Below the pieces are notes generated by a model, which saw only the letters and a list, made by a program, of their open reading frames with translations, was not told where the DNA came from and searched no databases. This document shows, piece by piece, positions 22,394 through 33,180 of a stretch of DNA of 35,824 bases (positions are counted from its first letter, which is position 1; each line of letters starts with the position of its first letter). The DNA is from Chlorokybus atmophyticus (taxonomy: Eukaryota; Streptophyta; Chlorokybophyceae; Chlorokybales; Chlorokybaceae), in the NCBI GenBank assembly GCA_009103225.1, contig RHPI01003009.1:394164-429987 (forward strand), in the 5' to 3' direction. The position numbers and the translations under genes are program-made.

Positions 22394-24940
22394 TCACCCA
22401 GTGGCCTGAGGCTGAGGCTCTTGTGTGGTGGAGTCACCACCATTTACGTGTGAGCCGGGGGGCTCTTGATGGGGCGGAAGCTCTACACTCTGGGCTGTGC
22501 TTATGCCAGCATTCATATCTAGCCCTCCATGGCTGTAATTGCCACTGTTGGTAGGTGTAGCCGCACCTCCCTCTTGACCGTCCCTCTTGCGTCCAAAGGG
22601 ATTCTTCGAATACGTGGGTGAGGGTTAAGGACAACCACCTGCTAATTGTGCCGGGCAACATGCTGTGCTTGCAAATATGAAATCATACGGGCACAAAATT
22701 GACAGACACCATAGCCAGACAAAGCCCAAGTGTCAACATGCTGACCAACAATACAAGCCAATCATACGCAAAAGCTTTGTGAGGATATTGTATTCGCATG
22801 CCACCTCGGTCTGAGGTAGCCAGCTGTGCACCTTGCAGGTTTTGCCTGACAGCAGACGCACATGCAATGTCCTGCAGGCCAAAAACACAGCCAACTTGAG
22901 CATCAACCAAGTGAAGATGGTTGGATGAGACGAGGCTATGACACCAACACCAACCTGGAACTCCACAAAACAGACAGTATTTGCTTGCTGCCGCAATATC
23001 TTGATTTGTCGGTACCCCACTTGCCTGCGAACAAATGCAATGAGCGCATCATGCAAGGTGACCTTGCACGATCTACATGTATCTGCATACTTACGTGGCA
23101 AACAGGCCTCTAAGTTCCTGTTCTGAAACAGACTCGCTCAAGTTACCAATGAACAAGGTGTTGCAAGGAGGGTTGTCCTTAAGATTCTGCACAACACACA
23201 GACAAGATGCGTGCATCAGTTTCACCGTGCATTCCAACTGCTGTACGCCGCCTGTTTATTGCGACGCACTGGTCTCAAACATAATGAAGTGCTGACATCC
23301 TACTGCACAACCTGAACGGGCACGCGATGTGGTGCAATGGGCGAAGATGCGCCGTAAATGCGAGATGGCTGCTGCACCTGGTGCTGTGCAATGCAAGTGC
23401 GAGGTGCGTTGATCAGCGCAATGTTATGCAGACCTGTCTGGAAGCACCCCATGAAGATGACACAGCTACAGTTCAGCTTGCCTGCATAGGCTGCATTGGA
23501 GCGTAAGCTATTGGCTGGGGTGCCATCTGCATGGTTGCATAACCATATGGATCGTACGGCTGTTGGTAACTGCCAGCCACAACAGAATGTTGGTGTAAAC
23601 ATGAAAGGACAGAGGAGACTGCAGCAACTGAGTTCTATGTGTGCTTCAGGTGCAAGCGCCCAAGCAATGCAACTGGCGCTTGCTGCGTGCACCACTGCAT
23701 GCAATCCTTTGTCGCATAGAGACACGGATGCACTAGAACATGCCATCACAGTACCCCTGATGTCCCCAAGGCGTTGGCGCTCCAGGTCCGTAAGGCTGTG
23801 GCTGGGCGCCATAGTCACTTCGCATCCGCTTGCTAGGGTCGTAGCCTGAGTGATCTGAAAAGGTAAACTCCACTGCATCACAGCAGCAGGCAACAACAGA
23901 CAGCGAACTCTGCAAGGGTTGACAATGGTGCAGTGCAGCAACGTACCTGAACCTGCACCATCTCTTCTCCGAACGTACATGTTTTTCTTCGCCATTTCAC
24001 TTCGAAGAACACACTTTGTTTCCGGATCAAACTCCAGGTTCTGCAAAATAGAAGAACAAGAACATTCGTCACTTGCTACAGCCTGTCAGAATGCAGGCAA
24101 CCACAGAGCAAAGGTGCTGAACGGGAATGCCAGGTGACATGCATGCAAACAAAGCACTGCGCTACATGCCAATGTCAACACAAGCATGAGACAAGCGTCA
24201 CATAGACAACAAGCATCACCATGACCTAGTGAAGCACAGAAACATGCCTGAAGTGCATCTCGTGCAGCAAGCGCCGCTGAGGCTGATGAGAAGAGTGCAA
24301 AACCCATTGGCTGATCACCCTTAAACGTCATCTGGGACGCCTCGTAGCCGGGCCACCAGCGCAGCAGGTTGTGCAGCTCGCGCTCGCGCACATCGACAGG
24401 AAAACCTAGAACAAACAGTGTCCGCACCTGCAAGAGCAGCAACATAAGCTGCCACCGTAGCAATTGATAGGCTGCAACATAGCGGCACGCCAGAATCTGT
24501 TGTGCAATGGCAAGTGCAGAGCAATGACAATGGCAGCTTCTTATCTTGCAACGCTGCGCTGCAGTGAATGCGAGAAAATGTACAACGTGTGATCACCATG
24601 TTGAAGCACGTGACAGCAGGCACCCCCCATGATTTTGGACTTGCAATTGCAGATTGCAGCCAAACAGAAGTCAGTATACAAACGGGCAAGGCTGGAACCA
24701 CGCTGCCGCAGCAACAAGCTCGCAGGGAAGCCCTTGCAGCTGCCTGCAGCCCCAGCTCTGGAGCCCACTAGCTGCACTAACAGAGAGGCTGGTCGCAACC
24801 AACCGAGCTGAGACCAGCTAGTGAACCCTTACCTCCCCGTCATTGACGTCCATGGCGGCAGTCGCCTCCGTGGCTTCCTGCATGGCCCCTCCAGGAACAG
24901 CTACGGCTGTTGGCACCGCCCCATACTGGTGCTGCTCCAT
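22394..24940 (-). CDS. RNA-binding protein with two RRM domains
   Basis: Ten exons, minus strand: 24940-24833, 24427-24248, 24040-23947, 23854-23755, 23569-23482, 23377-23312, 23186-23095, 23024-22955, 22871-22789, 22613-22394. All phases agree, giving 366 residues. RRM1 (about 37-125) has RNP2-like TLFVLGF and RNP1-like MGFALF. A Tyr/Gln/Pro-rich linker follows (GYDPSKRMRSDYG, QQPYDPYGYATMQMAPQP). RRM2 (about 221-300) has TLFIGNL and VCFVEF and ends in SDRGGMRIQYSKNPFGRKRD, a signature of plant two-RRM proteins related to the RBPMS/Hermes group. A Gly/Ser/Pro/Gln tail closes it. It probably binds mRNA; nuclear or cytoplasmic residence cannot be told. Introns after exons 2 and 5 start with GC, and the last intron is AT-AC of U12 type. 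A telo-box lies 47-55 bases upstream of the ATG. Confidence 0.92.
22614..22788 (-). other. U12-type AT-AC intron in the RRM gene
   Basis: The donor is ATATCCTC, against the U12 consensus ATATCCTT. The branch-point element TCCTTAAC (22631-22624 on the minus strand) matches the U12 consensus TTCCTTRAC. The acceptor is AC, about 11 bases after the branch A, within the usual 10-16. Removing it completes a Gln codon and restores the family motif MRIQYSKNPFGRKRD. No GT-AG alternative does so. Confidence 0.9.
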
Positions 24941-24986
24941 CCCCCCAGCTCCCGCCGCCGCCGACAACAGCCCTAGCCTGCCCTGG

Positions 24987-24995
24987 CTAGGGTTT
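24987..24995 (-). promoter_or_regulatory. Telo-box upstream of the RRM gene
   Basis: AAACCCTAG on the minus strand, with a further CCCTAG-like copy at about 24971-24976, lies 47-55 bases before the start codon. This is the usual telo-box position in plant promoters and leaders. The FtsHi gene carries a similar element. Confidence 0.5.
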
Positions 24996-26030
24996 CACAG
25001 TTCAAGCTGAGCGCGCTTGTGCTGTCTAACAACCACCGTCGGTGATGCATTCATGTGGAACGACTATGAATTGATGATCATCTTCGAAGCTCATGTCGAA
25101 GATTCTTGCCTCAAGAGTCAAGAGTCAAGAACCATGGCCCTTTGGCTTGTTGATGTTTGAGATTGCATCTGTGACATGCAATGAACATACGCACAACATG
25201 GATACTGCAAGACGCATTATGTTTTTCATGTTCATCAGAATTGGTAATACATTATATACGTCGCTTAATGCTCTTACATTTGCATCACGACAACACACAT
25301 ATGATGTGACATACACCATAACATTAACAACTTTTGTTGAAGTACAAGAAAGCCTCCCTAAATCAAAATGAAAGGCCCTTAAGCACACTGAGCACGACAG
25401 TAATGACCACTGAATAGACGCGATAAACATCAGCAGATACTATGCACGATTTGCAAATGATATTTTTTCATAAGGAAACATTACACACGTGTTAAAAATG
25501 CTCGTTATGTGGTTTATAACTACTTGCATGTTTATTGTTAAAGCTCTGAGCTACGATGCTTTACTTACACGAATGATGTGTATACAAATTAACATCAACA
25601 CGCTACCTACTATAAAAGAACAGTGGTATACATTGATAAACATTGTCAATCTCACAGGCTCGTAGATCAACAATTACAGATATATAATAAAATTGGAAAA
25701 ATTGTCAAGCTCATTGCGGTTGAACAATTTAGCAATTTGCTTGACGGATTATGCAATAGCATAACTTGTTAAGCTACAAACCTTACACCATAATATGGAA
25801 TCATTTCATGACTATCGATGGGTATTTTATGGGTACTTTATCAAACATTCAAAAGACGCAATCTGTAATGTAAATTTATAATCATTAATCTCAATGCATA
25901 ACAAATTGATGTGATTGATTGCATCTGCATGTGCAGATACCGTAGTGCCGAGAAATCTCTGAAAAATTGAAAATCAACTGTTGCCAAGCATTTTACAAAC
26001 TTCTCATTGACTATTTAGCGGCTAGCAGTT
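24996..26030. other. AT-rich spacer left of the retrotransposon
   Basis: No gene is seen. Composition falls sharply to AT-rich after about 25150. A short direct triplication of AAGAGTC/CAAGA lies at 25110-25130. The last four bases, AGTT (26027-26030), match the four bases right of the retroelement and may be its target-site duplication. Confidence 0.6.
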
Positions 26031-27478
26031 TGCATCTATAATGTGATTATGTATAAAAATGCATTGCTACGCAGGGTTTTCTCAAAATAGTAATCAACTT
26101 GCCGGTGCAAAATACAAAACAATCGTGGCACTGCGATATATGAACATAATAAGTATATGTTAAAGAAAATGTTTACAAGTTTACACTTATCACGCCCCAA
26201 ACGATGGCAAAAGTCACTGACTATCACGCCGAAAGGGCTGGCAAAAGTCCCTCTCATGTCCCTTACTTATGTGGTAAGTAAGAAGATTTGAGTGAGGATT
26301 CCGTGTAGGCAAGTTGTGTAGTACTTGGCACATGTTGTTATGAAGTTAATTCTTGTGCACTTGGTGTGCAAGGGCATTGCAGCTACACATAGGCACTGTC
26401 TACTAGCAAGCACAGAGCTGGTCGGTGTCATATGTCCGCATGTATATGTATATGCATGCATGTTTGCATATGAGTTTGTATATGCGGATGTAAGTGGTGT
26501 ATGCATGTGTATGCATATGTCAGCATACAGTCTACCCCCTTTAAGAGCATACTGTTCATCCTCTGCTTTCATATGCTCTTGGCGGGGTAATTTTCTTGGC
26601 GTTTAAGAGAATAATATGCTCTTGGACTTCAAAAGCATAATATGCTATAAATGCAATTTCAACAGGCCCATCACGCCCATCACGTCACGCTCGTCGCGCC
26701 GTCACGTCCATCACGCTGGCTGCGCGTCACATCTTGCCCATTATGCCCTGATCGTCACGCTCATCAGGCCTCATGCCACACTCATGAAGTCTCCTCCCGC
26801 GATGTTGGGATATGCACACTCGAACTTGCAAGAATTTTAATGAAAACAAATATGCTCTTCGCGGTTGGTCATATATTCTTAAGCACCAACATTTGCCTGT
26901 AAAACCATTGGTATTCTCACATTCTATGCTATAAGCGGGGTTATTCTCTTAGAGCGAAGTCTCTTAGCGGGGGTAGATTGTATGTATGAGGTCCCCGACT
27001 GATGTGACCAGCCTTGGGCGTTTACAATGTCCGAGGCTGATGTGCGATCAGTCTTGGGCGTTTACACGATGTCATAGGGCTGATGTGGCAGCTTTCAGGT
27101 GTGAGTAGAGGTGAACGCAACCACGACAAGGCAAGTAGCCTTGGACTTGGTTGTTCTAGGTCGAAGAGCAGCTCGGCATGTGCATACTCGACTCTTGTGT
27201 GGGGTGCCTAGTTTAGTTGTTTAAAGGGCTCTCCATGTCATCTCAAGTGGGGTGTATTGTTCGTGGCAGCTTTGCACTTGAGTGGGGTGTGCTTGGGTGT
27301 GTATGTGCTAAGTGGGGGGTTTGTTGTGCATCCTCTCCATCCGGTTGCGGTGCTGATCATTCGTTCATTAAGGTGCCGCACTGTGGTGTGTTGTGAAAAA
27401 GTTCTTGTGCGTGTGCACAAGTATGTGACATACACGAGCTGATAGTGTGTCCCATGTTACATTAATCTCGGAGCTTGT
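26031..27478 (-). repeat. 3' LTR of the retrotransposon (with nested MITE)
   Basis: Matches 29925-30972 along its length, apart from the 453-bp insertion at 26528-26980 and a missing stretch of about 60 bases near its right end. The shared block GGCACTGYGATATAWRAACA and the block around CGACAAGGCAAGTAGCCTTG are nearly identical in both copies. The inner edge is uncertain: similarity stops after CGGAGCTTGT (27469-27478). Confidence 0.8.
26528..26980. mobile_element. Mariner-like MITE nested in the LTR
   Basis: This 453-bp insertion is absent from the other LTR copy. It starts CAGTCTACCCCC and ends GGGGGTAGATTG, which are imperfect inverted repeats. It is flanked by TA at both ends (26526-26527 and 26981-26982), whereas the empty site in the other LTR has a single TA. 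A TA duplication with CAGT ends is typical of Tc1/mariner elements. A second inverted pair (TAAGAGAATAA near 26606, TTATTCTCTTA near 26941) lies inside. The middle holds a degenerate CATCACG repeat and no coding potential. Confidence 0.85.
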
Positions 27479-29091
27479 TTTTAAGCCTTGCATGCTTGCC
27501 CATCAGCTTGTACACTTGCTATACGGCGCGTGTGTTGCATTCTTTGCTTGCACGCTCTACATGGCAGTGTTTGCACGCTGATTGTGCATGTAGTTGATCT
27601 CACCAGCTGCACGCGCACTTGCATGCACAGTGTGGGTTGTATTCACGCTAATTTGCACACCAGTAGTGTGCACTTTCGCTGCGTTTTGATGTGTGCACAG
27701 CTAAACTTGTGCGTGTGTGTGTGTGTTCAACATTACTCATTACGTGTTTAGATGGACAATGAGAAGCATACACATTCACAAGTATGCACACCACAATAAT
27801 ACCAATGTCAAGGAAACGATACAGGACCTTAGCATATGCACACTCCACATGGTGACTAGCGGCTGTACACCAACAAGAGAGTTCAAAAGTTCTGGAGAGT
27901 GTACAAGTCCGGGCTTTTATACCCGCCAGCTACACATGCTTCCACATGCTACACAAAGCCATTGCGTCTAGCAGGCTCAATTATGTTGCGCACTAAGTTG
28001 CTCCACGTAGCCAACTTCCAGAGATTTCCAACATGCCGCCATGTATGCCATATGGCCAAGTAACCACCAAGCTACTAGCATTTTTCTAACCGCGCCTGAA
28101 CCTTCCAGACTCATATCCGCGCCGCGCCTGGAGCCTTCTCTCGACTCATGTCCGCGCCTGGACATGCTCGAGTCTTTGCCTGGAACCTTCTAGCGGCTAT
28201 TCCTATGTAGAGGGCAAGCAGACCAATTGACCTATTGACTTAGATGTAGGAATATCCTTAACACTCCAACGCAGGCAGCTTGATTTTCAACATTAGCTCC
28301 TCCGTTGCTGACGCACACCGCTTGCTCTCACGCAAGCCTTCACTTCTTCTCGCACCTCCATGCTTCTCATGGATGACTTTGTCCTTCACCTCCACAGCAA
28401 CTTGACCCTCATGGTTGACCTCCAACCTTTCGCTTCTTGCTGTACATACCCATTGCCTTCATGCACCCGCTGCACCTGTCCTCGTTAACAGCGCCTTCGC
28501 CTCTAATATCAGCCCATGACTTTTCTAGCTCTCATCTTGCTCTCCACCACTTGCAGCTCCATCGGGCTCCGCAATCGCAACCTCTTTGTGCCTCCTTGTT
28601 GCTCATGACCTTGTGGTAATTTAAAAGCGCCATCCTCAACCACTAGTCATCTTGCTCTCCACCACTTGCAGCTCCCACGGGCTCCGTGATCGCAACCTTC
28701 TTGTGCCTCCTTGTTGCTCATAACCGTGTGGTAAAAGCTCCATCCTCAACCCTTGTCATTGCAGCAATCTTACGCACACCATGACCACCTTTATGTCCAT
28801 GTCCACATGCTTCTGCGTTCAACTTTCAAGCTTCACGCCTCAAGGATGCTCATCACGCTCCCTTACATGCACCGTTAGCTCAGCACTCCACATGCTTCAA
28901 CTAAAGTACCAAGCATTTTACCGTACTTCACCAAGGACTGCCCTTGCTCCCCTTCCCGGCAGGTCCATTACATACTTCACCGTGCTCGCTTCCTATGCGA
29001 CAGGCTTGCCGTTGAACAGGTTGAGGCAGTTCACTACACGTTAGCCTTTCTCCCCAAACTTGAGACATAGTCTTGCTTTGAAGCGTGCATT
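27479..29091. other. Retrotransposon interior, not clearly coding
   Basis: Between the left LTR and the gag remnant. On the minus strand, 29045-28900 gives a few residues that could continue the polyprotein (NCLNLFNGKPV), but stops are frequent. The rest, including a 115-bp tandem duplication at 28534-28757, has no recognisable domain. A plus-strand ATATCCTTAAC at about 28252 imitates U12 signals by chance. Confidence 0.55.
28534..28757. repeat. Tandem duplication, unit 109-115 bp
   Basis: Copy one is 28534-28648 and copy two 28649-28757. Both start ATCTTGCTCTCCACCACTTG and share TGTGCCTCCTTGTTGCTCAT. They differ by scattered substitutions and small indels. The duplication lies in the non-coding interior of the retrotransposon. 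Confidence 0.85.
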
Positions 29092-29874
29092 CCTCAGCTC
29101 CACGCTGAATCTGAGGATGCTAATAGCAGGCTTCTTGTTGAATGGCTGCAAGGGCTGCTTGCCCTTGCCATCTGACGGCCAGGCTTGCGGCTGTTATTGC
29201 CAATGCCACTTCCCATTATGGGAGTGGACGAGCTCGAGGGCTGGTTGCCAACAATGGCCAACTTCCGTGCCTGATTGATCATGCGCTGGCTGTTGTCGTA
29301 TCGCACAGCCGTGCGCTTCATCCGGTTATAGTCAGCACGCGTGAAGGACTAAATGCCCTCTTTGAAGGTCAACTGCTTTATCGTATCATCAAGCAAAGCC
29401 GCCCAGTACTTGTTCATCTTCTCGACCTCTGACAAGGGCATGTCAGGGCCAACTTCGGCACACAGCGACTCGAAGTAGACCGTGAAATCCTCAATGGACT
29501 AGTTGGGCTTGACTTTCAAGCGTCTCAACTTGTCACGCGCCTTGTCTGACGGGTTCACATCCCCGTAGGCCTGCAACATAGCAATGTCAAACACATTAAG
29601 GCTTGCGACATCCTTGTCAGCAGCCTCAAGACGTGAGGAAGCCCCTTCCCACTTGCGGGCAGCACTTCCCCGCCAGTAGGATGCCAAAACTATTGTCTTA
29701 AAGCAACACCGTTTTTGCCTCAAGCCCAGGCTATACCTCAGCGGCATGCAACACACGCTTACAATTAGAGAGCCAGTCCCGCACGGCAACACCAAGATCC
29801 TTGCCCTTCCCATCATGGGCACCGGAGAAGAACTCCAAGCCTGGCATCATCTTATGGGTGTTTGCGACTGCCAT
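29092..29874 (-). pseudogene. Broken gag-like polyprotein of the retrotransposon
   Basis: Starts at ATG 29874, 50 bases inside the 5' LTR. Pieces resemble a plant retroelement gag: an opening with LEFFSGAHDG and VRDWLSNCKRVL, then RGSAARKWEGASSRLEAAD, MLQAYGDVNPSDKARDKL, FTVYFESLCAEVGPD and YWAALLDDTIKQ. Gag in such elements forms the particle shell. The frame is interrupted by a stop after the first 46 or so codons, a frameshift shortly after, and two more in-frame stops at about 29500 and 29350. It cannot give a full product. A Ser/Asn-rich tail follows; a zinc knuckle was not seen. Confidence 0.7.
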
Positions 29875-29924
29875 CTTGGCTAGAGAAATTTAAAACATTG
29901 AAATCAGACATCAATTGCCGCCAA

Positions 29925-30999
29925 TGCATCTACATTGTAATAGTGTATCAGAATGCATTGCTACGTAGGGTTTTCACGAAATCATAACTAATATAAGGGC
30001 CGGTGCAAAATACGAAACATTCGTGGCACTACGATATATAAACATGATAAGTATATATTAAAGAAATGTTTACAAGTTTACACTTGTCACGCCCAAACGA
30101 TGGCGAAAGTCATTTACTGTCACGCCTAAAGGGCTGGCGAAATCCCTCTCATGTCCCTTATTTATGTGGTAAGTAGGAAGAACCAAGTAAGGGTTCCGTG
30201 TGGTCAAGTTGTGTAGTACTAAGCACATGTGCTCATGAAGTTAGTTCTTGTGCACTTGGTGTGCAAGGGCATTGTAGCTACACATAGGCACTGTTTATTA
30301 CCGAGCACAGAGCTGGTCGGTAACATGTGTCCGCATGTATATGCATATGCATGTGTCCGCATATGAGTTCATATGTGCGGATATAAGTGGTGTATGCATG
30401 TGTATGCATATGTCCGCATATGTATGAGGTTTTAGACTAATGTGACCATCCTTGGGCGTTTACAATGTCCGAGGCTGATGTGTGATCAGTCTTTGGCGTT
30501 GACAAGATCTCCTAGGGCTGATGTGGCAGCTGGGCGTGCGTAGAGGTGAACGCAACCACGACAAGGCAAGTAGCCTTGGACTTGGTTGTTCTAGGTCGAA
30601 GAGCAGCTCGGCATGTGCATACTCGACTCTTGTGAGGGGTGCCTAGTTTAGTTGTTCAAGGGTCTCTCCATGTCATCTTAAGTGGGGTGTATTGTCCGTA
30701 ACAGCTTTGCACTTGAGTGGGGGGTGCTTGGGTGTGTATGAGCTGAGTGGGGGATTTGCTGTGCATCCATTTCATCCCGTTGCGGTGATGGTCATTCCTT
30801 CATCAAGCAGCTGCACCATGGTATGTTATGAAGATGTTCTTGTGCGTGTGCACAAGTATGTGACATATACGAGCAGATAAGTGTGTGTCCCATGTTACAC
30901 TTACTTTAATGGTTAGCATGTGGCTGTGGATGCATGCATGCATATGAACTTTGGCCAGGTTACGGAGCTTGTGTACTGCTTGGTAACGATTTGGTAACA
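29925..30999 (-). repeat. 5' LTR of the retrotransposon
   Basis: The uninterrupted LTR copy. On the minus strand it would begin TGTTACCAAATCG (30999) and end at 29925 with TGCA, fitting the TG...CA rule. The last 27 or so bases on the right have no counterpart in the other copy, so that edge is provisional. It contains CA/TG- and GCATATG-rich stretches at 30330-30425. Confidence 0.75.
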
Positions 31000-31299
31000 A
31001 GTTGCATACGATCGCGCTTTCAGGCTTCTCAAGAGTCTAAGGCACCTTACTACACAAGGCATTGGTATGTGTTAACACATCGCCAATTAATGTTTATCAT
31101 GGCCATATAAGCCTGATGACACAGTGTTGAGACATTGCTTGCCATCTATGGTGACCCTGACCCCGTAAATAACCCTAGGTTGATGTTCTGTGATTGGTCA
31201 AGTTCAATATTGGACATGCTAGCGTTGCAAACGTACCATGAGCCTATGTTGATGTTTCCGAGGTGAGTACCAAGAGTTCTTATAAAAGGCACATGTCAT

Positions 31300-31490
31300 G
31301 CGACAGGCCAGCGCACAATGACAAGGCTTTATTTTTGGACACTGTAGTGTCAAGTCGAAAGGGCATTGCGTGTCAAGCAAGTGAGTATGTAAGCTTGTAT
31401 AAGCTTGGAATGGGCATCACGGTATGCAGTACTAGAAAGCCATCTATGTAAGGGGTGCCTAGCTTAACATTGTGCAAGGGGCCCTCCTCC
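31300..31490. repeat. Diverged solo fragment related to the LTR
   Basis: ACAAGGC, a TTGGAC block, AAGTCGAAAGGGCA and GGGGTGCCTAGCTTA occur in the same order and similar spacing as in the LTR region around 30560-30660. Identity between the blocks is low, so this is either an old fragment or a different subfamily. Confidence 0.5.
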
Positions 31491-32482
31491 TTACCATCCT
31501 TCTAGGGCGGTTGTATGATCGTGTGCTAGACGTCCTCACACTTACACACGACGCAGACTGTGCGTGTGAGTACTTGGCGAGGGAAGATGTTGCAGAGGTG
31601 GGCGTCTTCTTCCTCCTTGACTCCTCCTAGCTGAAGTTGTAAGTCCTTATGGCTGTGCGGAAGTGTGCGGTGTCTACCAGCAAGTAGCTAAGTGTGGAAA
31701 CGTCACAACACTTACAATTAATCCCATGTAACATGGCATTAACTACAAGTCTATTGCAGCGAAAGTCGCAATGCCTTGAGAGAAGTCATATGTAGGCAGC
31801 TGCTTGCTGCTGTGCACGCCTAGCTTGTGCTGCTGCTTGAAGGTCTGATGTTGGGCTAGTAGTGTTCAGTTAGCGTAAGTTGTGTATAGCTCTCATTTGG
31901 CCTCCATATAATGGCATGAATGCTTGTTGCTCTGCCCTACTATCACCGACTTTGGGGTTTGCCTTGTGCAACTTTGGCCTTTGTGTGATATGTCTCATAG
32001 CCACTACATATAGATCAATTGACGGATAGTGGACATATTACTTCCTTGCAGCATGCAACTTTTTTGACATCTGCATGAGAAACTGCGGGAAAACACGCGG
32101 AGCTGCAAAATTATACGGTATGTTATATCGTTGAAAAGCGGAATTGTAATTTTCATGCTATCATTTCACTTTTCATCTCACCATTAATCAAGCCCCAACA
32201 TGTACATGTGTGTTCAGCCCCATAACTTAATTTCGCAAACTCGTTTTCGGTCTTCATGTGGCATGTGTGATAAATCAGCTGTAGACAAGTCAACAACTGC
32301 GAGACAAATTATGTGTAATGTAGTATATATTACGTGACATCACACATGTCGCCAATGGTTATGCATTCTGGCATACGTGTTAAGCGTCTATTCATGATAT
32401 AAATAACAATTTTGCAAAAGCTTGTCATAATAAGAACTTGCTTCTCAAGAGTTACGCCACAACGCTACAGACTATGCATGTA

Positions 32483-32622
32483 ATGCATAAGTTGTACACA
32501 ATTGTCCATAAAATATAGCATAAAGATGATAATGCCATGCCCTTATAACATTATGTATAAGTTGTACATGATTGTCCATAAAGTATAGCATGAAAATGAT
32601 AATGCCATGCCCTTATAACATT
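32483..32622. repeat. Tandem duplication, two 70-bp units
   Basis: Units 32483-32552 and 32553-32622 align without gaps and differ at only a few positions. Both end in AATGCCATGCCCTTATAACA followed by TT. It lies in AT-rich non-coding sequence. Confidence 0.9.
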
Positions 32623-33180
32623 GAGTTCAACATGATATTATTTTGTACATCAAAATGCATCAACGCGTTTAGATATGGACAGTGTTGTGTAACGTGTATA
32701 ATGTATCCTAATATCACGTGTAGCATGGTTGAACCATACGCAAACGTTGAATGTTCCATACGTTACTCGATTGATAATTATTGCATATCATGATGATATA
32801 GGGTGTGCCACACTTTACATGATCACAAGTTAATTGTTACCTCACTCACTTCAGACTGCGTAACCATTGATCGATCCACAAAAGAACTGACAATGACCCA
32901 TCATGTACACGACATGTGTGCATAAAAGTCTTAGGATAGGGCATGAGATTCTTACACCTTCCAATCATTCTATTATAGGACTCATGCCATTGGACGTACT
33001 TGGACCTACTCATGGCGTGAGCAACGGTCAGTAACGCAACGTTGTCCGACGACCTTGGAGAAAACTCTATCCCTTGCACCGAGGAGACCTTTTCCATGTA
33101 CAGTGTAAGGCGAGACAGTTGTACGGAGTGCTCTTACAATAGGCCTGTTTGGTACACATTACCTATTATGGTAAATCATT

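Larger units (their letters stand above)
26031..30999 (-). mobile_element. Degenerate LTR retrotransposon, gag-like remnant only
   Basis: Two direct repeats of about 1 kb flank an interior of about 2.4 kb. Both start at the same TGCATCTA (26031 and 29925), preceded by unrelated bases, so this is a true LTR edge. The right copy can end at CA (30999), followed by AGTT, matching AGTT before 26031: a possible 4-bp target duplication. The coding remnant lies on the minus strand, so the right copy is the 5' LTR. A TGG (29923-29921), one base inside the LTR, is the expected place for a primer-binding site, but the tRNA is not recognised. The LTR copies differ clearly by eye (many substitutions and indels), so the insertion is old. 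I see no reverse transcriptase, integrase or RNase H in the interior. Superfamily is unresolved. Confidence 0.78.
31004..33180. other. AT-rich repeat debris right of the retrotransposon
   Basis: No gene is seen. 31300-31490 looks like a strongly diverged relative of the LTR. 31490-32000 is unremarkable. 32000-32850 is AT-rich and holds a 70-bp tandem duplication (32483-32622). Confidence 0.55.

Noticed and set aside
23300-24046. 248-codon minus-strand frame read as one protein
   Set aside because: It runs through introns of the RRM gene; only short parts are exonic, as shown by RRM conservation and splice sites.
26640-26780. CATCACG-rich repeats that could suggest a CRISPR-like array
   Set aside because: The units are irregular without constant spacers, and they lie inside a eukaryotic MITE.
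28250-28264. ATATCCTTAAC resembling U12 signals
   Set aside because: It lies in non-coding retrotransposon interior; donor and branch-like strings overlap, so no intron is possible.
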